A stretch of DNA of 64,000 bases from Thiofilum sp. (GTDB taxonomy: Bacteria > Pseudomonadota > Gammaproteobacteria > Thiotrichales > Thiotrichaceae): NCBI RefSeq assembly GCF_016711335.1, contig NZ_JADJTF010000001.1, forward strand, positions 3,100,001-3,164,000, in the 5' to 3' direction. Below the pieces are notes generated by a model. The model saw nothing but the letters and a program-made list of their open reading frames with translations, did not search any database and was not told the origin of the DNA. This document shows positions 34,801-43,250 of this stretch, piece after piece; the first letter of the stretch is position 1, and every line of letters begins with the position of its first letter. The position numbers and the translations under genes were made by a program.

Positions 34801-37800
34801 AAGTGGGATCTCCTTATTTTCACCCGCAAACTGTTTACGCCCGTAGACCATTTTATACCAAACGGTATAGACCGCAGGCAGAAATAATAAGGTTAATAGT
34901 GTCGCAATTAATAAACCGCCCATAATCGCCACTGCCATTGGACCAAAAAACACACTGCGGGATAAAGGAATCATGGCTAATATAGCGGCTAAGGCGGTGA
35001 GCATAATAGGGCGAAATCGCGTTACAGCAGACACAACAACGGCCTCTTTAGGAATCATACCCTGCTCAATATTACGATCAATTTGATCCACTAATATGAC
35101 TGAGTTACGCATAATCATGCCCGATAAGGCTATAGTTCCCAGCATTGCCACGAAACCAAAGGGCTTATCAAAACTCAATAAAAATATAACTACCCCAATA
35201 ATGCCAAAGGGTGCGGTTAAGACCACCATAATCACACGCTGAAAACTTTGTAATTGCAGCATTAATAAGGTCAGTACTACCCCAATAAATAAAGGCACTC
35301 CAGCGGCAATCGACACACTGCCCTTTTCACTTTCTTCTACCGCACCCCCCACCTGTAACTCATAGCCTAAGGGTAATTTAGCCTTAAACTCATTCATACG
35401 TGATAAGACTTCAGCAGTCACTGTAGGAGCTTGCACTTTATTATAAATATCACCGCGCACTGTAATAGTAGGAGTACGATCACGATGCCAAATAATACTT
35501 TCCTCTTGTGTTTCGACCAACTCAGCAATTTGACCTAGGGGTACATAAGCGCCGGTTGCGGTGGGGATATTAAAGGTTAAGAGCTGATTGAGTTGCTTAC
35601 GCTCATTTTCACCCCCACGTAATAAAATAGGAATAGTCTGATCACGCTCCCTAAACTCGCCTACCTGTATTCCTTGAATCACACCATAAATGGATTGATT
35701 AATAGTCGCTTGGGTAATACCTAAACCGATGGCTTTTTCAGTATCGATTTTTAATTGCAGTGATTTACGTAATTCATTCCAATCTAAATGCACATTTCGC
35801 AAATTAGGATTACCACGCATAATCGTTGCAACCTGTTCGGCTAAATCACGCAGTACCCATAAATCATCACCCACTACGCGAAACTGCACGGGATAACCTA
35901 CTGGAGGACCATTTTCGAGCCTTAATACCCGTCCTCTTAATTGAGAAAATTGCTCACTATCGATTAACTCAATCAGCTTTACCCGTAACGCTTCACGATG
36001 AGGAATGCTTTTCGTGGTAATAACAAACTGGGCAAAACTAGGATTAGGTAATTGCTGATCGAGCGGTAAATAGAAACGCGGTGAACCCGCCCCCACATAA
36101 GCCGCATAATTATCAATATGCTCTAATTGTTGCTTGAGGAACACTTCAACCTTTTTCACTTCATTTTCAGTAGCTTCGCGGGACGAGCCTTCTGGTAATT
36201 TTAAGTCTACTAATAATTCTAAACGGGTGGCTTCAGGGAAAAATTGTTGCTGTACTAATTGGAAACTATAGACTGCTGCACCAAAACTAATGAGGGTTAA
36301 TACAATTACCGTCAATGGAAAACGCACACATAATGCAATTAGACCTTTAAAAAAGCGCGTGAAACCATTAGCAAAAGCATCCTTAATACGCCCTAGCCAA
36401 CTAAATAGCCCCTTTTTCTTTTCTCCATGATGTTCTTCTTTGAGTAAGTGATAGCCCAAATATGGGACGATAATGACCGCTGCAAACCACGAGAGCACTA
36501 GCGAAATGGTCACCACTTGGAAAATAGAGCGGGTATATTCACCTGTAGCAGAGGCGGCCGTAGCTATCGGTAAAAAGCCTGCGACGGTCACAAAGGTTCC
36601 CGTCAACATAGGAAAAGCAGTAGTACTATAGGCATAGCTCGCTGCACTCACCCGATCCATGCCCTGCTCTAATTTAAGTGCCATCATTTCTACCGCAATA
36701 ATCGCATCATCCACTAATAAGCCTAGGGCTAAAATCAGCGCCCCCAAAGAGATTTTATGTAGCCCCACATCAAACAAATACATCACAAAAAATGTACCTG
36801 CTAACACTAAAGGGATGGATAAAGCCACCACTGTACCCGCTCTCACTCCTAAACTAAAAAAACTCACCGCCAGTACAATCACAACCGCTTCAACTACGAC
36901 TTGCAGAAATTCACGAATGGAAGTTTTAACCGCCGTGGGCTGATCATTAACACGATGCAAATCCATACCAATCGGGAGTTGCGCCTGAATGCGTTTAAAC
37001 GCTTCCTCCAGATTTTGCCCTAACTTAATAATATCTCCGCCCGCCTTCATAGACACACCGATACCCAAGGTAGGTTGTCCCATAAAGCGCATGCCATCCG
37101 TTGCTGGGTCTACATAGCCACGCCTGACAGTTGCGATTTCATCTAGGCGCACGGTGCGATCACCCACTTTAATGGGCATGGCTTTGACATCAGATAGATT
37201 TTTAAAACGCCCCAAGGCATAGACATCAATACGATCGGTACTGGTGCTATACACTCCATTCGCTACCATGAGGTTTTGATTAGTTAGTTGAGTCTGTAGC
37301 TGTTGAATCGTTATGCCTAGTTGCGCACCCTTATCATTATCCAGCTCAATATAAACCCGCTCGGATTGTTCCCCAATTAGCAACACTTTAGCGATATCGG
37401 GTATGCGCAATAGCTCCTTACGAATGCCATCAGCGGCATCACGCAATTGCCCCATGCTAAAGCCGTCGCCTGTTAGCGCATAAATATTGCCGAAGGTGTC
37501 ACCAAACTCATCATTAAAAAAGGGACCTATGACTCCCTGTGGCAAGGTATGAGTCATATCCTGTACACGCTTGCGTACTTGGTAGAATAAATTGGGTACT
37601 TCTTCAGGCGGTGCACTATCCGCCCCAATCACTGTAATCACTGCAAAACCGGGCTGAGCATAGCTTCTCAAAGTCTCGACAAAAGGCGACTCCATCACGA
37701 CCTTTTCAATTCGATTGACTACCTGATCTTCCATTTCCAGCGCGGTCGCCCCCGGCCATTGCGCCTGAATCACCATGACTTTAAAGGTAAAAGGCGGGTC

Positions 37801-37914
37801 TTCGGATTGCCCCAGTTTGCCATAGCCAAATACCCCTAAAGCCATGAGCGCAAAGATCATAAAGAGCACTAAGTTTTGATGCTTGAGCGCCCAACTCGAT
37901 AAATTCGTATTCAT
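34795..37914 (-). CDS. RND-family efflux pump inner membrane transporter
   Basis: 1039 aa, normal for the AcrB-type HAE1/HAE2 family. It has an N-terminal membrane helix followed by the large periplasmic domain, then LALGLLVDDAIIAVE (the TM4 region with Asp residues for proton relay), and a second periplasmic domain plus TM7-12 ending at LFLPAVYTVWYKMV. It uses the proton gradient to export drugs or lipophilic compounds. The start is immediately after the adaptor stop (TAAATG). No outer-membrane TolC-type gene is in the operon. Confidence 0.95.
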   Translation of the reverse strand: MNTNLSSWALKHQNLVLFMIFALMALGVFGYGKLGQSEDPPFTFKVMVIQAQWPGATALEMEDQVVNRIEKVVMESPFVETLRSYAQPGFAVITVIGADSAPPEEVPNLFYQVRKRVQDMTHTLPQGVIGPFFNDEFGDTFGNIYALTGDGFSMGQLRDAADGIRKELLRIPDIAKVLLIGEQSERVYIELDNDKGAQLGITIQQLQTQLTNQNLMVANGVYSTSTDRIDVYALGRFKNLSDVKAMPIKVGDRTVRLDEIATVRRGYVDPATDGMRFMGQPTLGIGVSMKAGGDIIKLGQNLEEAFKRIQAQLPIGMDLHRVNDQPTAVKTSIREFLQVVVEAVVIVLAVSFFSLGVRAGTVVALSIPLVLAGTFFVMYLFDVGLHKISLGALILALGLLVDDAIIAVEMMALKLEQGMDRVSAASYAYSTTAFPMLTGTFVTVAGFLPIATAASATGEYTRSIFQVVTISLVLSWFAAVIIVPYLGYHLLKEEHHGEKKKGLFSWLGRIKDAFANGFTRFFKGLIALCVRFPLTVIVLTLISFGAAVYSFQLVQQQFFPEATRLELLVDLKLPEGSSREATENEVKKVEVFLKQQLEHIDNYAAYVGAGSPRFYLPLDQQLPNPSFAQFVITTKSIPHREALRVKLIELIDSEQFSQLRGRVLRLENGPPVGYPVQFRVVGDDLWVLRDLAEQVATIMRGNPNLRNVHLDWNELRKSLQLKIDTEKAIGLGITQATINQSIYGVIQGIQVGEFRERDQTIPILLRGGENERKQLNQLLTFNIPTATGAYVPLGQIAELVETQEESIIWHRDRTPTITVRGDIYNKVQAPTVTAEVLSRMNEFKAKLPLGYELQVGGAVEESEKGSVSIAAGVPLFIGVVLTLLMLQLQSFQRVIMVVLTAPFGIIGVVIFLLSFDKPFGFVAMLGTIALSGMIMRNSVILVDQIDRNIEQGMIPKEAVVVSAVTRFRPIMLTALAAILAMIPLSRSVFFGPMAVAIMGGLLIATLLTLLFLPAVYTVWYKMVYGRKQFAGENKEIPLL

Positions 37915-39465
37915 TTATTCACCTGCTGGACGCGCTTGGCCGGTATAGGGAGTGGGAATAATATCTTGACCTTGATGAATGCGATTAACACCAGCAGCTA
38001 CTATTTTTAAACCTTCCTCTAAGCCGGAGACTAATAAACCACCCTCTAAATACTCTTCTACCTCAACAGGTTTTAATGCTGTTTTATTATCCTCACTCAC
38101 GACCCATACCGCAGGCTTTTGATCACTTTGAAATAAGGCAGTAGCAGGTAACCACGACACGGCTTTAGCTAAGGGATTAGTAAATGACACCTTAGCTGTC
38201 ATACCTAGACGTAAATTAGGGGTAGGCTCCTTAATAGCTACTTTGACTAACCACAAACGACTCGCATCAGCGAGGGGTGCAATCTCACTAATCGTTCCGT
38301 CAAAGGTATTTTGTACCGCCCACAAACTAATTTTCGCAGGTGTGCCTACTTGCACCTGTTTAATGGCTTGTTCGCTGAGCTTAATGTGTACTTCTAGATC
38401 TTTACTATTGGCCACTTTAACAATGGTTTGCCCCGCTCCAACCACTTGTCCAATTTCGACTAACGTATCGGTTACAATACCGCTCACGGTGCTGGTCAGC
38501 TCGGTATAACGCGATTGATTTTTGGCAAGTTTAGTCTGCTCATTAATGGTATTGATTTGGGCTTGGGCAGAGCCTATTTGACCTTGTGCTGCCTCTACTT
38601 GAGCTTGAGCTGATTCGACTTGGGCTTCTGCGGTCTGCACTTGCCCTTCTACTGCCGACACACTGGCGCGTGCAGCCTCTACATCGCCTTCAGCGGCTTT
38701 AATTTGTGCTTGGGTGGTTTTGACTTTGCTTTGTGCTGCATTCACTTGGGCGAGTGCGGCTTGAGCGTTGGCATAAACCGATTTGTAACTCGCTTGAGCC
38801 GCAGTCACACGCTGGCGATGTTGATCTAGAATCGTGGTACTTAAATAGCCCTGCTGATTTAATTTTGCACTACGACTAAATTCTAATTGGGCATTTTTTA
38901 GCTCAGCTTGGGCTGAACCTAAAGCGGCCCGCGCTGATTCATAAGTAGCTCGCGCCGATTCCACGCCTGCTTGGGCTGATTCAAGGCTAGCTTGTATTGC
39001 ATTGAGATTACCCTGTGCAGTACTGACACGCCCGCGAGCGGCTTCTAAATTGCCGCGTGCTGAAGACACCGCCCCCTGCCCTGCGCTGACATTATTTTGT
39101 AATGCTAATAAATTAGCCTGACTGGTTTGCAGGCTACTTTTTGCCGCATCTAAATTGGATTCCGCTTGCTTAACACTAAGCTCGGCATCCTCATTATCCA
39201 GTTGTGCTAATACTTGCCCTACTGTTACGGCCTCACCTACTTCTACATTACGCCCCACGACCTTACCCGCTAGACGGAAGGATAGATTAGTGACTTTACG
39301 GGGTTGGACTTCGCCGGAATAAGTGTCCACTTGCTCACTGATTTGAGATTGCACCCGCCATACTTGAGCGGGGCGTGTGGGTTCGGGTTGTTCCACTTCT
39401 TTTTCTTTACAAGCGCTAAGCAGCACTAGGCTTAGGCTCAATGCTAACCATGATTTTATTGACAT
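37915..39465 (-). CDS. RND efflux periplasmic adaptor (MFP) with an extra-long coiled-coil hairpin
   Basis: 516 aa, longer than the usual 360-420. It is a lipoprotein (lipobox SLVLLSAC at about residues 12-19). It has a biotinyl-lipoyl half (VGEAVTVGQVLAQLDNEDAE), a very long Ala/Gln/Ser-rich helical hairpin (about residues 95-325) with repeated heptad-like AQ(A/G)xV units, then the second lipoyl half (VSGIVTDTLVEIGQVVGAGQ) and the barrel and membrane-proximal domains. The hairpin is well over 200 residues, so it may span a wider gap to its outer-membrane partner. Operon with TetR upstream and RND downstream. Confidence 0.93.
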   Translation of the reverse strand: MSIKSWLALSLSLVLLSACKEKEVEQPEPTRPAQVWRVQSQISEQVDTYSGEVQPRKVTNLSFRLAGKVVGRNVEVGEAVTVGQVLAQLDNEDAELSVKQAESNLDAAKSSLQTSQANLLALQNNVSAGQGAVSSARGNLEAARGRVSTAQGNLNAIQASLESAQAGVESARATYESARAALGSAQAELKNAQLEFSRSAKLNQQGYLSTTILDQHRQRVTAAQASYKSVYANAQAALAQVNAAQSKVKTTQAQIKAAEGDVEAARASVSAVEGQVQTAEAQVESAQAQVEAAQGQIGSAQAQINTINEQTKLAKNQSRYTELTSTVSGIVTDTLVEIGQVVGAGQTIVKVANSKDLEVHIKLSEQAIKQVQVGTPAKISLWAVQNTFDGTISEIAPLADASRLWLVKVAIKEPTPNLRLGMTAKVSFTNPLAKAVSWLPATALFQSDQKPAVWVVSEDNKTALKPVEVEEYLEGGLLVSGLEEGLKIVAAGVNRIHQGQDIIPTPYTGQARPAGE

Positions 39466-40124
39466 TGGGGTATCCCTTCTGCAACAGCTAAGCCATTATA
39501 AAGAGCGGCTAATGATTGACGCAGCACCGCACAAAAATCACCACGCCCTACGGTGACATGCTCAAAGATAAATTGAGTTAAGCCCGACTCTGGATGAGGA
39601 ATCGGGGTTGGGCGCAATAATTGCCATAGCCCTAATAATTGCGCATAGGACTGCATTAAAGCTAATTCATTCATCAGCGGCAGATGAGGACGTAAAGCCT
39701 CTACTACTTCATGCAAATAACTAGCCATACGTTGTTGAAAAGCCTCTGCATCCTCCGGTGCTACACTACGTTCCATCAGTCCATGACAGAGTGAAGCTAG
39801 CGGTAAAAAAGTCGGAGAGGTTTGAATAGAGTGAATCAGTAAATCACTCAGCTCATTACAAAGCATGGGTTCAGGCAAGCGTGCACGTTCTATTACACGC
39901 CCGAAAAATTGCTCTAAATCACGTTCGTGCAGTGCCAAAAGTACTTCATCTTTGCTACGGAAATATAAGTAAAGCGTCCCTTTAGCTACACCGCTGAGGG
40001 CGGCTAGCTCTGCCATACTGTTTAAAGCTTCTGAATGAGTCGTCCATAAATGCTGAGCCGCATTAAGAATGTCTTCACGTTTACGTTGTTTATCTTCAGG
40101 AAGATAGGCACGGGGAGGAGGCAT
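39456..40124 (-). CDS. TetR-family repressor of the efflux operon
   Basis: 222 aa. The N-terminal helix-turn-helix (REDILNAAQHLW, LAALSGVAKGTLYLYFRSK) is typical of TetR/AcrR regulators; the C-terminal ligand domain is variable. Its gene overlaps the adaptor gene by 10 bp and heads the operon tetR-adaptor-RND. Two palindromic motifs upstream (40139-40187) are likely operators. Ligand unknown, probably a substrate of the pump. Confidence 0.92.
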   Translation of the reverse strand: MPPPRAYLPEDKQRKREDILNAAQHLWTTHSEALNSMAELAALSGVAKGTLYLYFRSKDEVLLALHERDLEQFFGRVIERARLPEPMLCNELSDLLIHSIQTSPTFLPLASLCHGLMERSVAPEDAEAFQQRMASYLHEVVEALRPHLPLMNELALMQSYAQLLGLWQLLRPTPIPHPESGLTQFIFEHVTVGRGDFCAVLRQSLAALYNGLAVAEGIPQCQ

Positions 40125-40134
40125 GATACACCCA

Positions 40135-40187
40135 CAACTGACTGCTGGTCATTAATGAGCACACTATAAATGACTGTGAGTCAGTTG
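40135..40187 (-). promoter_or_regulatory. Likely TetR operator region of the efflux operon
   Basis: CAACTGACT (40135-40143) and AGTCAGTTG (40179-40187) form a perfect outer inverted repeat. Within it, TGACTGCTGGTCA (40139-40151) and TGACTGTGAGTCA (40171-40183) are each palindromic. They lie just upstream of the TetR start at 40124, the normal position for an autorepressed TetR operon. The segment also lies close to the EamA gene's 3' end. Confidence 0.6.
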
Positions 40188-40211
40188 TCGATAACTAAAA
40201 TTTTACCTTTA

Positions 40212-41084
40212 TTATTTAGCTTTACTTTTATAACTCGCCACCCACGCCCCCAAGATAATCGCTCCACACGCAGCGCCTACTTGCCATGTAAACGCTGCTT
40301 GCCCAAATACAATCAGCAATAAAGTCGAAATCAAGGGTGTGAAATACGAAAGTACGCCTAATAAGGGCAAATTACCGTGCTTTACACCATAGTCCCATGT
40401 AAAAAATGCAATCCCTACTGGTCCTAAACCAGCACCTAACACACTAAACCATTGCACCGCATTACTAGGCCAAACCGTAGGCTCCCACCCAAAATGACAT
40501 AACCAACCCAATAGTGCTGTCACCCCACAAAACCAGCCTACTGCATCGGTCGGTACTTGTTTCACTAAACGACTCGCTACTGAATAGGTAGCCCAAATGA
40601 CTGCTGCACCAATAGCTGCTAAATAGCCCATTAAATAGTGCGTTTTAAAACCTTCGGTTCCACCCCCAATTAATAACCAACAACCTGCAATAGCAATTAG
40701 CGAACCCAGCACCTGATTCGCTCTCAACCTTTCATTAGGTAAAAAGGAGGCGAACACGACGATTAGTAAAGGCCACAAATAATTCAGTAAATTCGCCTCA
40801 GCAACCGGAGCGTTCGCTAGTGCTAAGAAATATAAAAAGTGATAACCAAATAACCCGCCGATTCCCAATACCCACGCTAATAAGGGTTGGTGCAAATACT
40901 GCAAACCACTACTTCCCTGACGCCACCAATGAAGCAGCATTACCCCAAAGGCCACACTAAAAGTCATAGCTAATAATTGAAAAGGAGGAATACGCCCCTC
41001 GGTGAGACTGGTCAATAGAGCCAAAGTACCCCATAAACCAATAGAAATAGCCCCAATCGCGGTGGCACGTTGGACAGTAGACAT
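40212..41084 (-). CDS. EamA/DMT-family exporter, YddG-like
   Basis: 290 aa with about ten hydrophobic segments. GLWGTLALLTSLTEGRIPPF, FYFLALANAPVAEANLLNYL-type membrane segments and two EamA halves match the DMT superfamily; the closest characterised relative in layout is YddG, an aromatic amino acid exporter. Substrate not provable from the sequence. Single gene transcribed on the minus strand, with its own promoter region upstream. Confidence 0.85.
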   Translation of the reverse strand: MSTVQRATAIGAISIGLWGTLALLTSLTEGRIPPFQLLAMTFSVAFGVMLLHWWRQGSSGLQYLHQPLLAWVLGIGGLFGYHFLYFLALANAPVAEANLLNYLWPLLIVVFASFLPNERLRANQVLGSLIAIAGCWLLIGGGTEGFKTHYLMGYLAAIGAAVIWATYSVASRLVKQVPTDAVGWFCGVTALLGWLCHFGWEPTVWPSNAVQWFSVLGAGLGPVGIAFFTWDYGVKHGNLPLLGVLSYFTPLISTLLLIVFGQAAFTWQVGAACGAIILGAWVASYKSKAK

Positions 41085-41262
41085 AAAAGGAATAAACCTG
41101 AGCTAAAAAAGACAGTGCAGTGTAGAAGAACAGCACACCAGAAACCAAGTACTAAACTAAGGAACTGTGGAGAGTTGAGAGTAGAAACTAGTGCAAGGCA
41201 AAGAGAAGTGAAAACTTCACCTCTGCTTTGCCATGACTAGGCATGTCGAGAACGATTGATGA

Positions 41263-42306
41263 TTATTTAGGCAAATAATCTTGCATACGATCAATAACGA
41301 CCTGAGTGAACTCATCCGTATTGAGTTTGCCTTTGAGGTCACGCGTACATTCGCCCTCCTCAATAGCACCTAATAAGGCTAGACGTAGAGCATGACCCAG
41401 ATCATAACGATCTACATGATCAAGCAGCATGCCAAAGGCTAAAAGCACAGCCGAAGGGTTAGCTACATTTTTACCTGCGATGTCTGGAGCTGTACCCCCC
41501 GCAGGATCAAACATAGCAATATCGACCTTGTAATCATCAGTAAACGAATAGTTACCACTAGCCCCTGTACCTAGGCTACCTACTAGACCAGACGCCATAT
41601 CCGATAAGAAGTCACCGTACTCATTCAGCGTTACCACGACTTCAAAGTCTTGGGGCTTCATAATGACTTTGGCTAATAAAGCATCGAATAATTCAACGTT
41701 ATGCTTCACATCATTAAAATCAGCCGCCACTTTCTTTACAATGGATTCAAATAAACCATCCGTCACTTTTTGAATCGTGTATTTAGAAGAAGAAGTGACA
41801 CTGTAATTACGTCCACCATAAATATTGCCCTTTTTACGCGCTAGATCAAAAGCAAAATGAGCGGCATGTAAGCAGGGACGTGTTTCAACCATACGCACCG
41901 AAATAGCACTATCTAAACCGATTTTTTGCCCCGGATCATCATACGTTCCACCGGTAGCGACACGCACAATGTGCAGGTTTACATTTTCTTTAAAGTTAGA
42001 ATTAATCCCTTTAATCGAAATCGCTGGACGATAGATCACACTAAAATCCAAGCGCCGACGAATCAAGGCATTCGGGCTACGGGTACGCGTTTCGGTAGGG
42101 TATTTCAATGCTAGTTTAGTAGCACGCATGGATACTTCGGCTTCATCAATCGAAGCTATCCCTTTTTTCTCACGCGTTTCGACTGACCAATCAATCGGTT
42201 CAAATTCAATCGTAACAGGTAAAGCATCCGCAATGGCATGCACTGATTTAGCGAGTTCTGGACCAATGCCATCGCCTAATAATTCGGTAATTTTAATAGA
42301 GCTCAT
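41263..42306 (-). CDS. Isocitrate/isopropylmalate dehydrogenase family enzyme, probably isocitrate dehydrogenase
   Basis: 347 aa. The N-terminal ITELLGDGIGPELAKS nucleotide/substrate loop and the SPNALIRRRLDFSVIYRP region identify the beta-decarboxylating dehydrogenase family. MFDPAGGTAPDIAGKNVANP is the conserved cofactor-side block. Homologues of this length oxidise isocitrate to 2-oxoglutarate in the TCA cycle. The substrate arm (NALIRRRLDFSVIYRP) differs from textbook IDH and IMDH, so isocitrate is likely but not certain. Downstream transcription ends before the EamA gene. Confidence 0.78.
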   Translation of the reverse strand: MSSIKITELLGDGIGPELAKSVHAIADALPVTIEFEPIDWSVETREKKGIASIDEAEVSMRATKLALKYPTETRTRSPNALIRRRLDFSVIYRPAISIKGINSNFKENVNLHIVRVATGGTYDDPGQKIGLDSAISVRMVETRPCLHAAHFAFDLARKKGNIYGGRNYSVTSSSKYTIQKVTDGLFESIVKKVAADFNDVKHNVELFDALLAKVIMKPQDFEVVVTLNEYGDFLSDMASGLVGSLGTGASGNYSFTDDYKVDIAMFDPAGGTAPDIAGKNVANPSAVLLAFGMLLDHVDRYDLGHALRLALLGAIEEGECTRDLKGKLNTDEFTQVVIDRMQDYLPK

Positions 42307-42379
42307 CGACTCTTCCTCCGACAGCTTATGATGGTAAAAATGCCATACGAGGCGAGCGCATCATACCGACCCAACCTTA

Positions 42380-42393
42380 TATTGTCGACAATA
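42380..42393. promoter_or_regulatory. 14-bp perfect palindrome in the IDH/Rrf2 intergenic region
   Basis: TATTGTCGACAATA lies in the 332-bp gap between divergent genes: IDH-family (minus) and an Rrf2 regulator (plus). The gap is AT-rich; around 42532-42547 TTCAAT...ATTGAA forms a second inverted repeat. Either could be a binding site for the Rrf2 protein. Binding is not shown. Confidence 0.4.
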
Positions 42394-42638
42394 AATCGTT
42401 TTATTTAGGTTTTTTTATTAAAAAAGTGCATAAGTGTTGACAAAATACCATCCTAGTTGGTTTCACGCCCCTTTTTAGTTCATATAAGCTCTATAGCTGA
42501 GTTAGGTTTTTAAATAAGAAAAACTAATATATTCAATTTTATTGAATTGAAATTTTATAAAAATCGAATTTTTTTACCGATGTGAGTTCTCTATAGTTCA
42601 TCACATGACAACACGTTATACCCACAAGGAGATTAGTT

Positions 42639-43139
42639 ATGACACTATCGGAACAAAGCTGGAACGCTATTATGAGTATGGTGTTACTAGCTAATCATGA
42701 TCAACCACAAGCCTTACGTCTCAAAGACTTACAAGCACATTTAGGCGTTTCGCGTCCTCAAATGGAATTAATTATGGCGCGGTTGCGTGAGGCGGGCTTG
42801 GTCGAAGGTATACGCGGTACGGGAGGGGGCTACTACCTAAAACGTGCCGCTTATAGAATTAATTTGGCGGATATTGTGAATGCCGTTGAAGAGCCTGAAC
42901 AGCATTTCGCTTGGTTAAGCCAAGGTACTGAAAGTGAACGTGCTTTAGCTCAACAAGTGTGGCAAGAATTAAATGGCAAACTCAACACACTATTAGCAGG
43001 CATGTCGCTAGCGGTATTGGCTCACCAAGAAAAGCCACGCTTAAAACCTCGTATGGGACAAACCGCTAATATGATTGCCAATATGTTCCCAGCCCATCAT
43101 GCGAGTTTAGTGCTAGAGCGCGATCACATGCTGGCATAG
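42639..43139 (+). CDS. Rrf2-family regulator without cluster cysteines
   Basis: 166 aa. It has an Rrf2-type winged helix at the N-terminus (LKDLQAHLGVSRPQMELIMA, then RLREAGLVEGIRGTGGGYYL) and a dimer helix. Classical Rrf2 proteins such as IscR and NsrR bind an Fe-S cluster through three Cys; here the protein contains no Cys. It may sense through a different mechanism or act as a plain repressor. It is divergent from the IDH gene; the intergenic palindromes are candidate sites. Clear ribosome site (AAGGAG) and a strong terminator after the stop. Confidence 0.85.
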   Translation: MTLSEQSWNAIMSMVLLANHDQPQALRLKDLQAHLGVSRPQMELIMARLREAGLVEGIRGTGGGYYLKRAAYRINLADIVNAVEEPEQHFAWLSQGTESERALAQQVWQELNGKLNTLLAGMSLAVLAHQEKPRLKPRMGQTANMIANMFPAHHASLVLERDHMLA

Positions 43140-43199
43140 CATGCCTTTAAATCAATTGACTCATCTACGAATATAAAAAACTCTAATTAATCCCCATTG

Positions 43200-43231
43200 A
43201 CCTACTAGCTAACCCCTAGTAGGTTTTTTAT
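43200..43231 (+). terminator. Rho-independent terminator after the Rrf2 gene
   Basis: Stem ACCTACTAG (43200-43208) and CTAGTAGGT (43216-43224) with a 7-nt loop, followed by TTTTTTA. The hairpin could also stop the convergent reductase gene. Confidence 0.85.
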
Positions 43232-43250
43232 TTTGCTAATGAACGGATGG

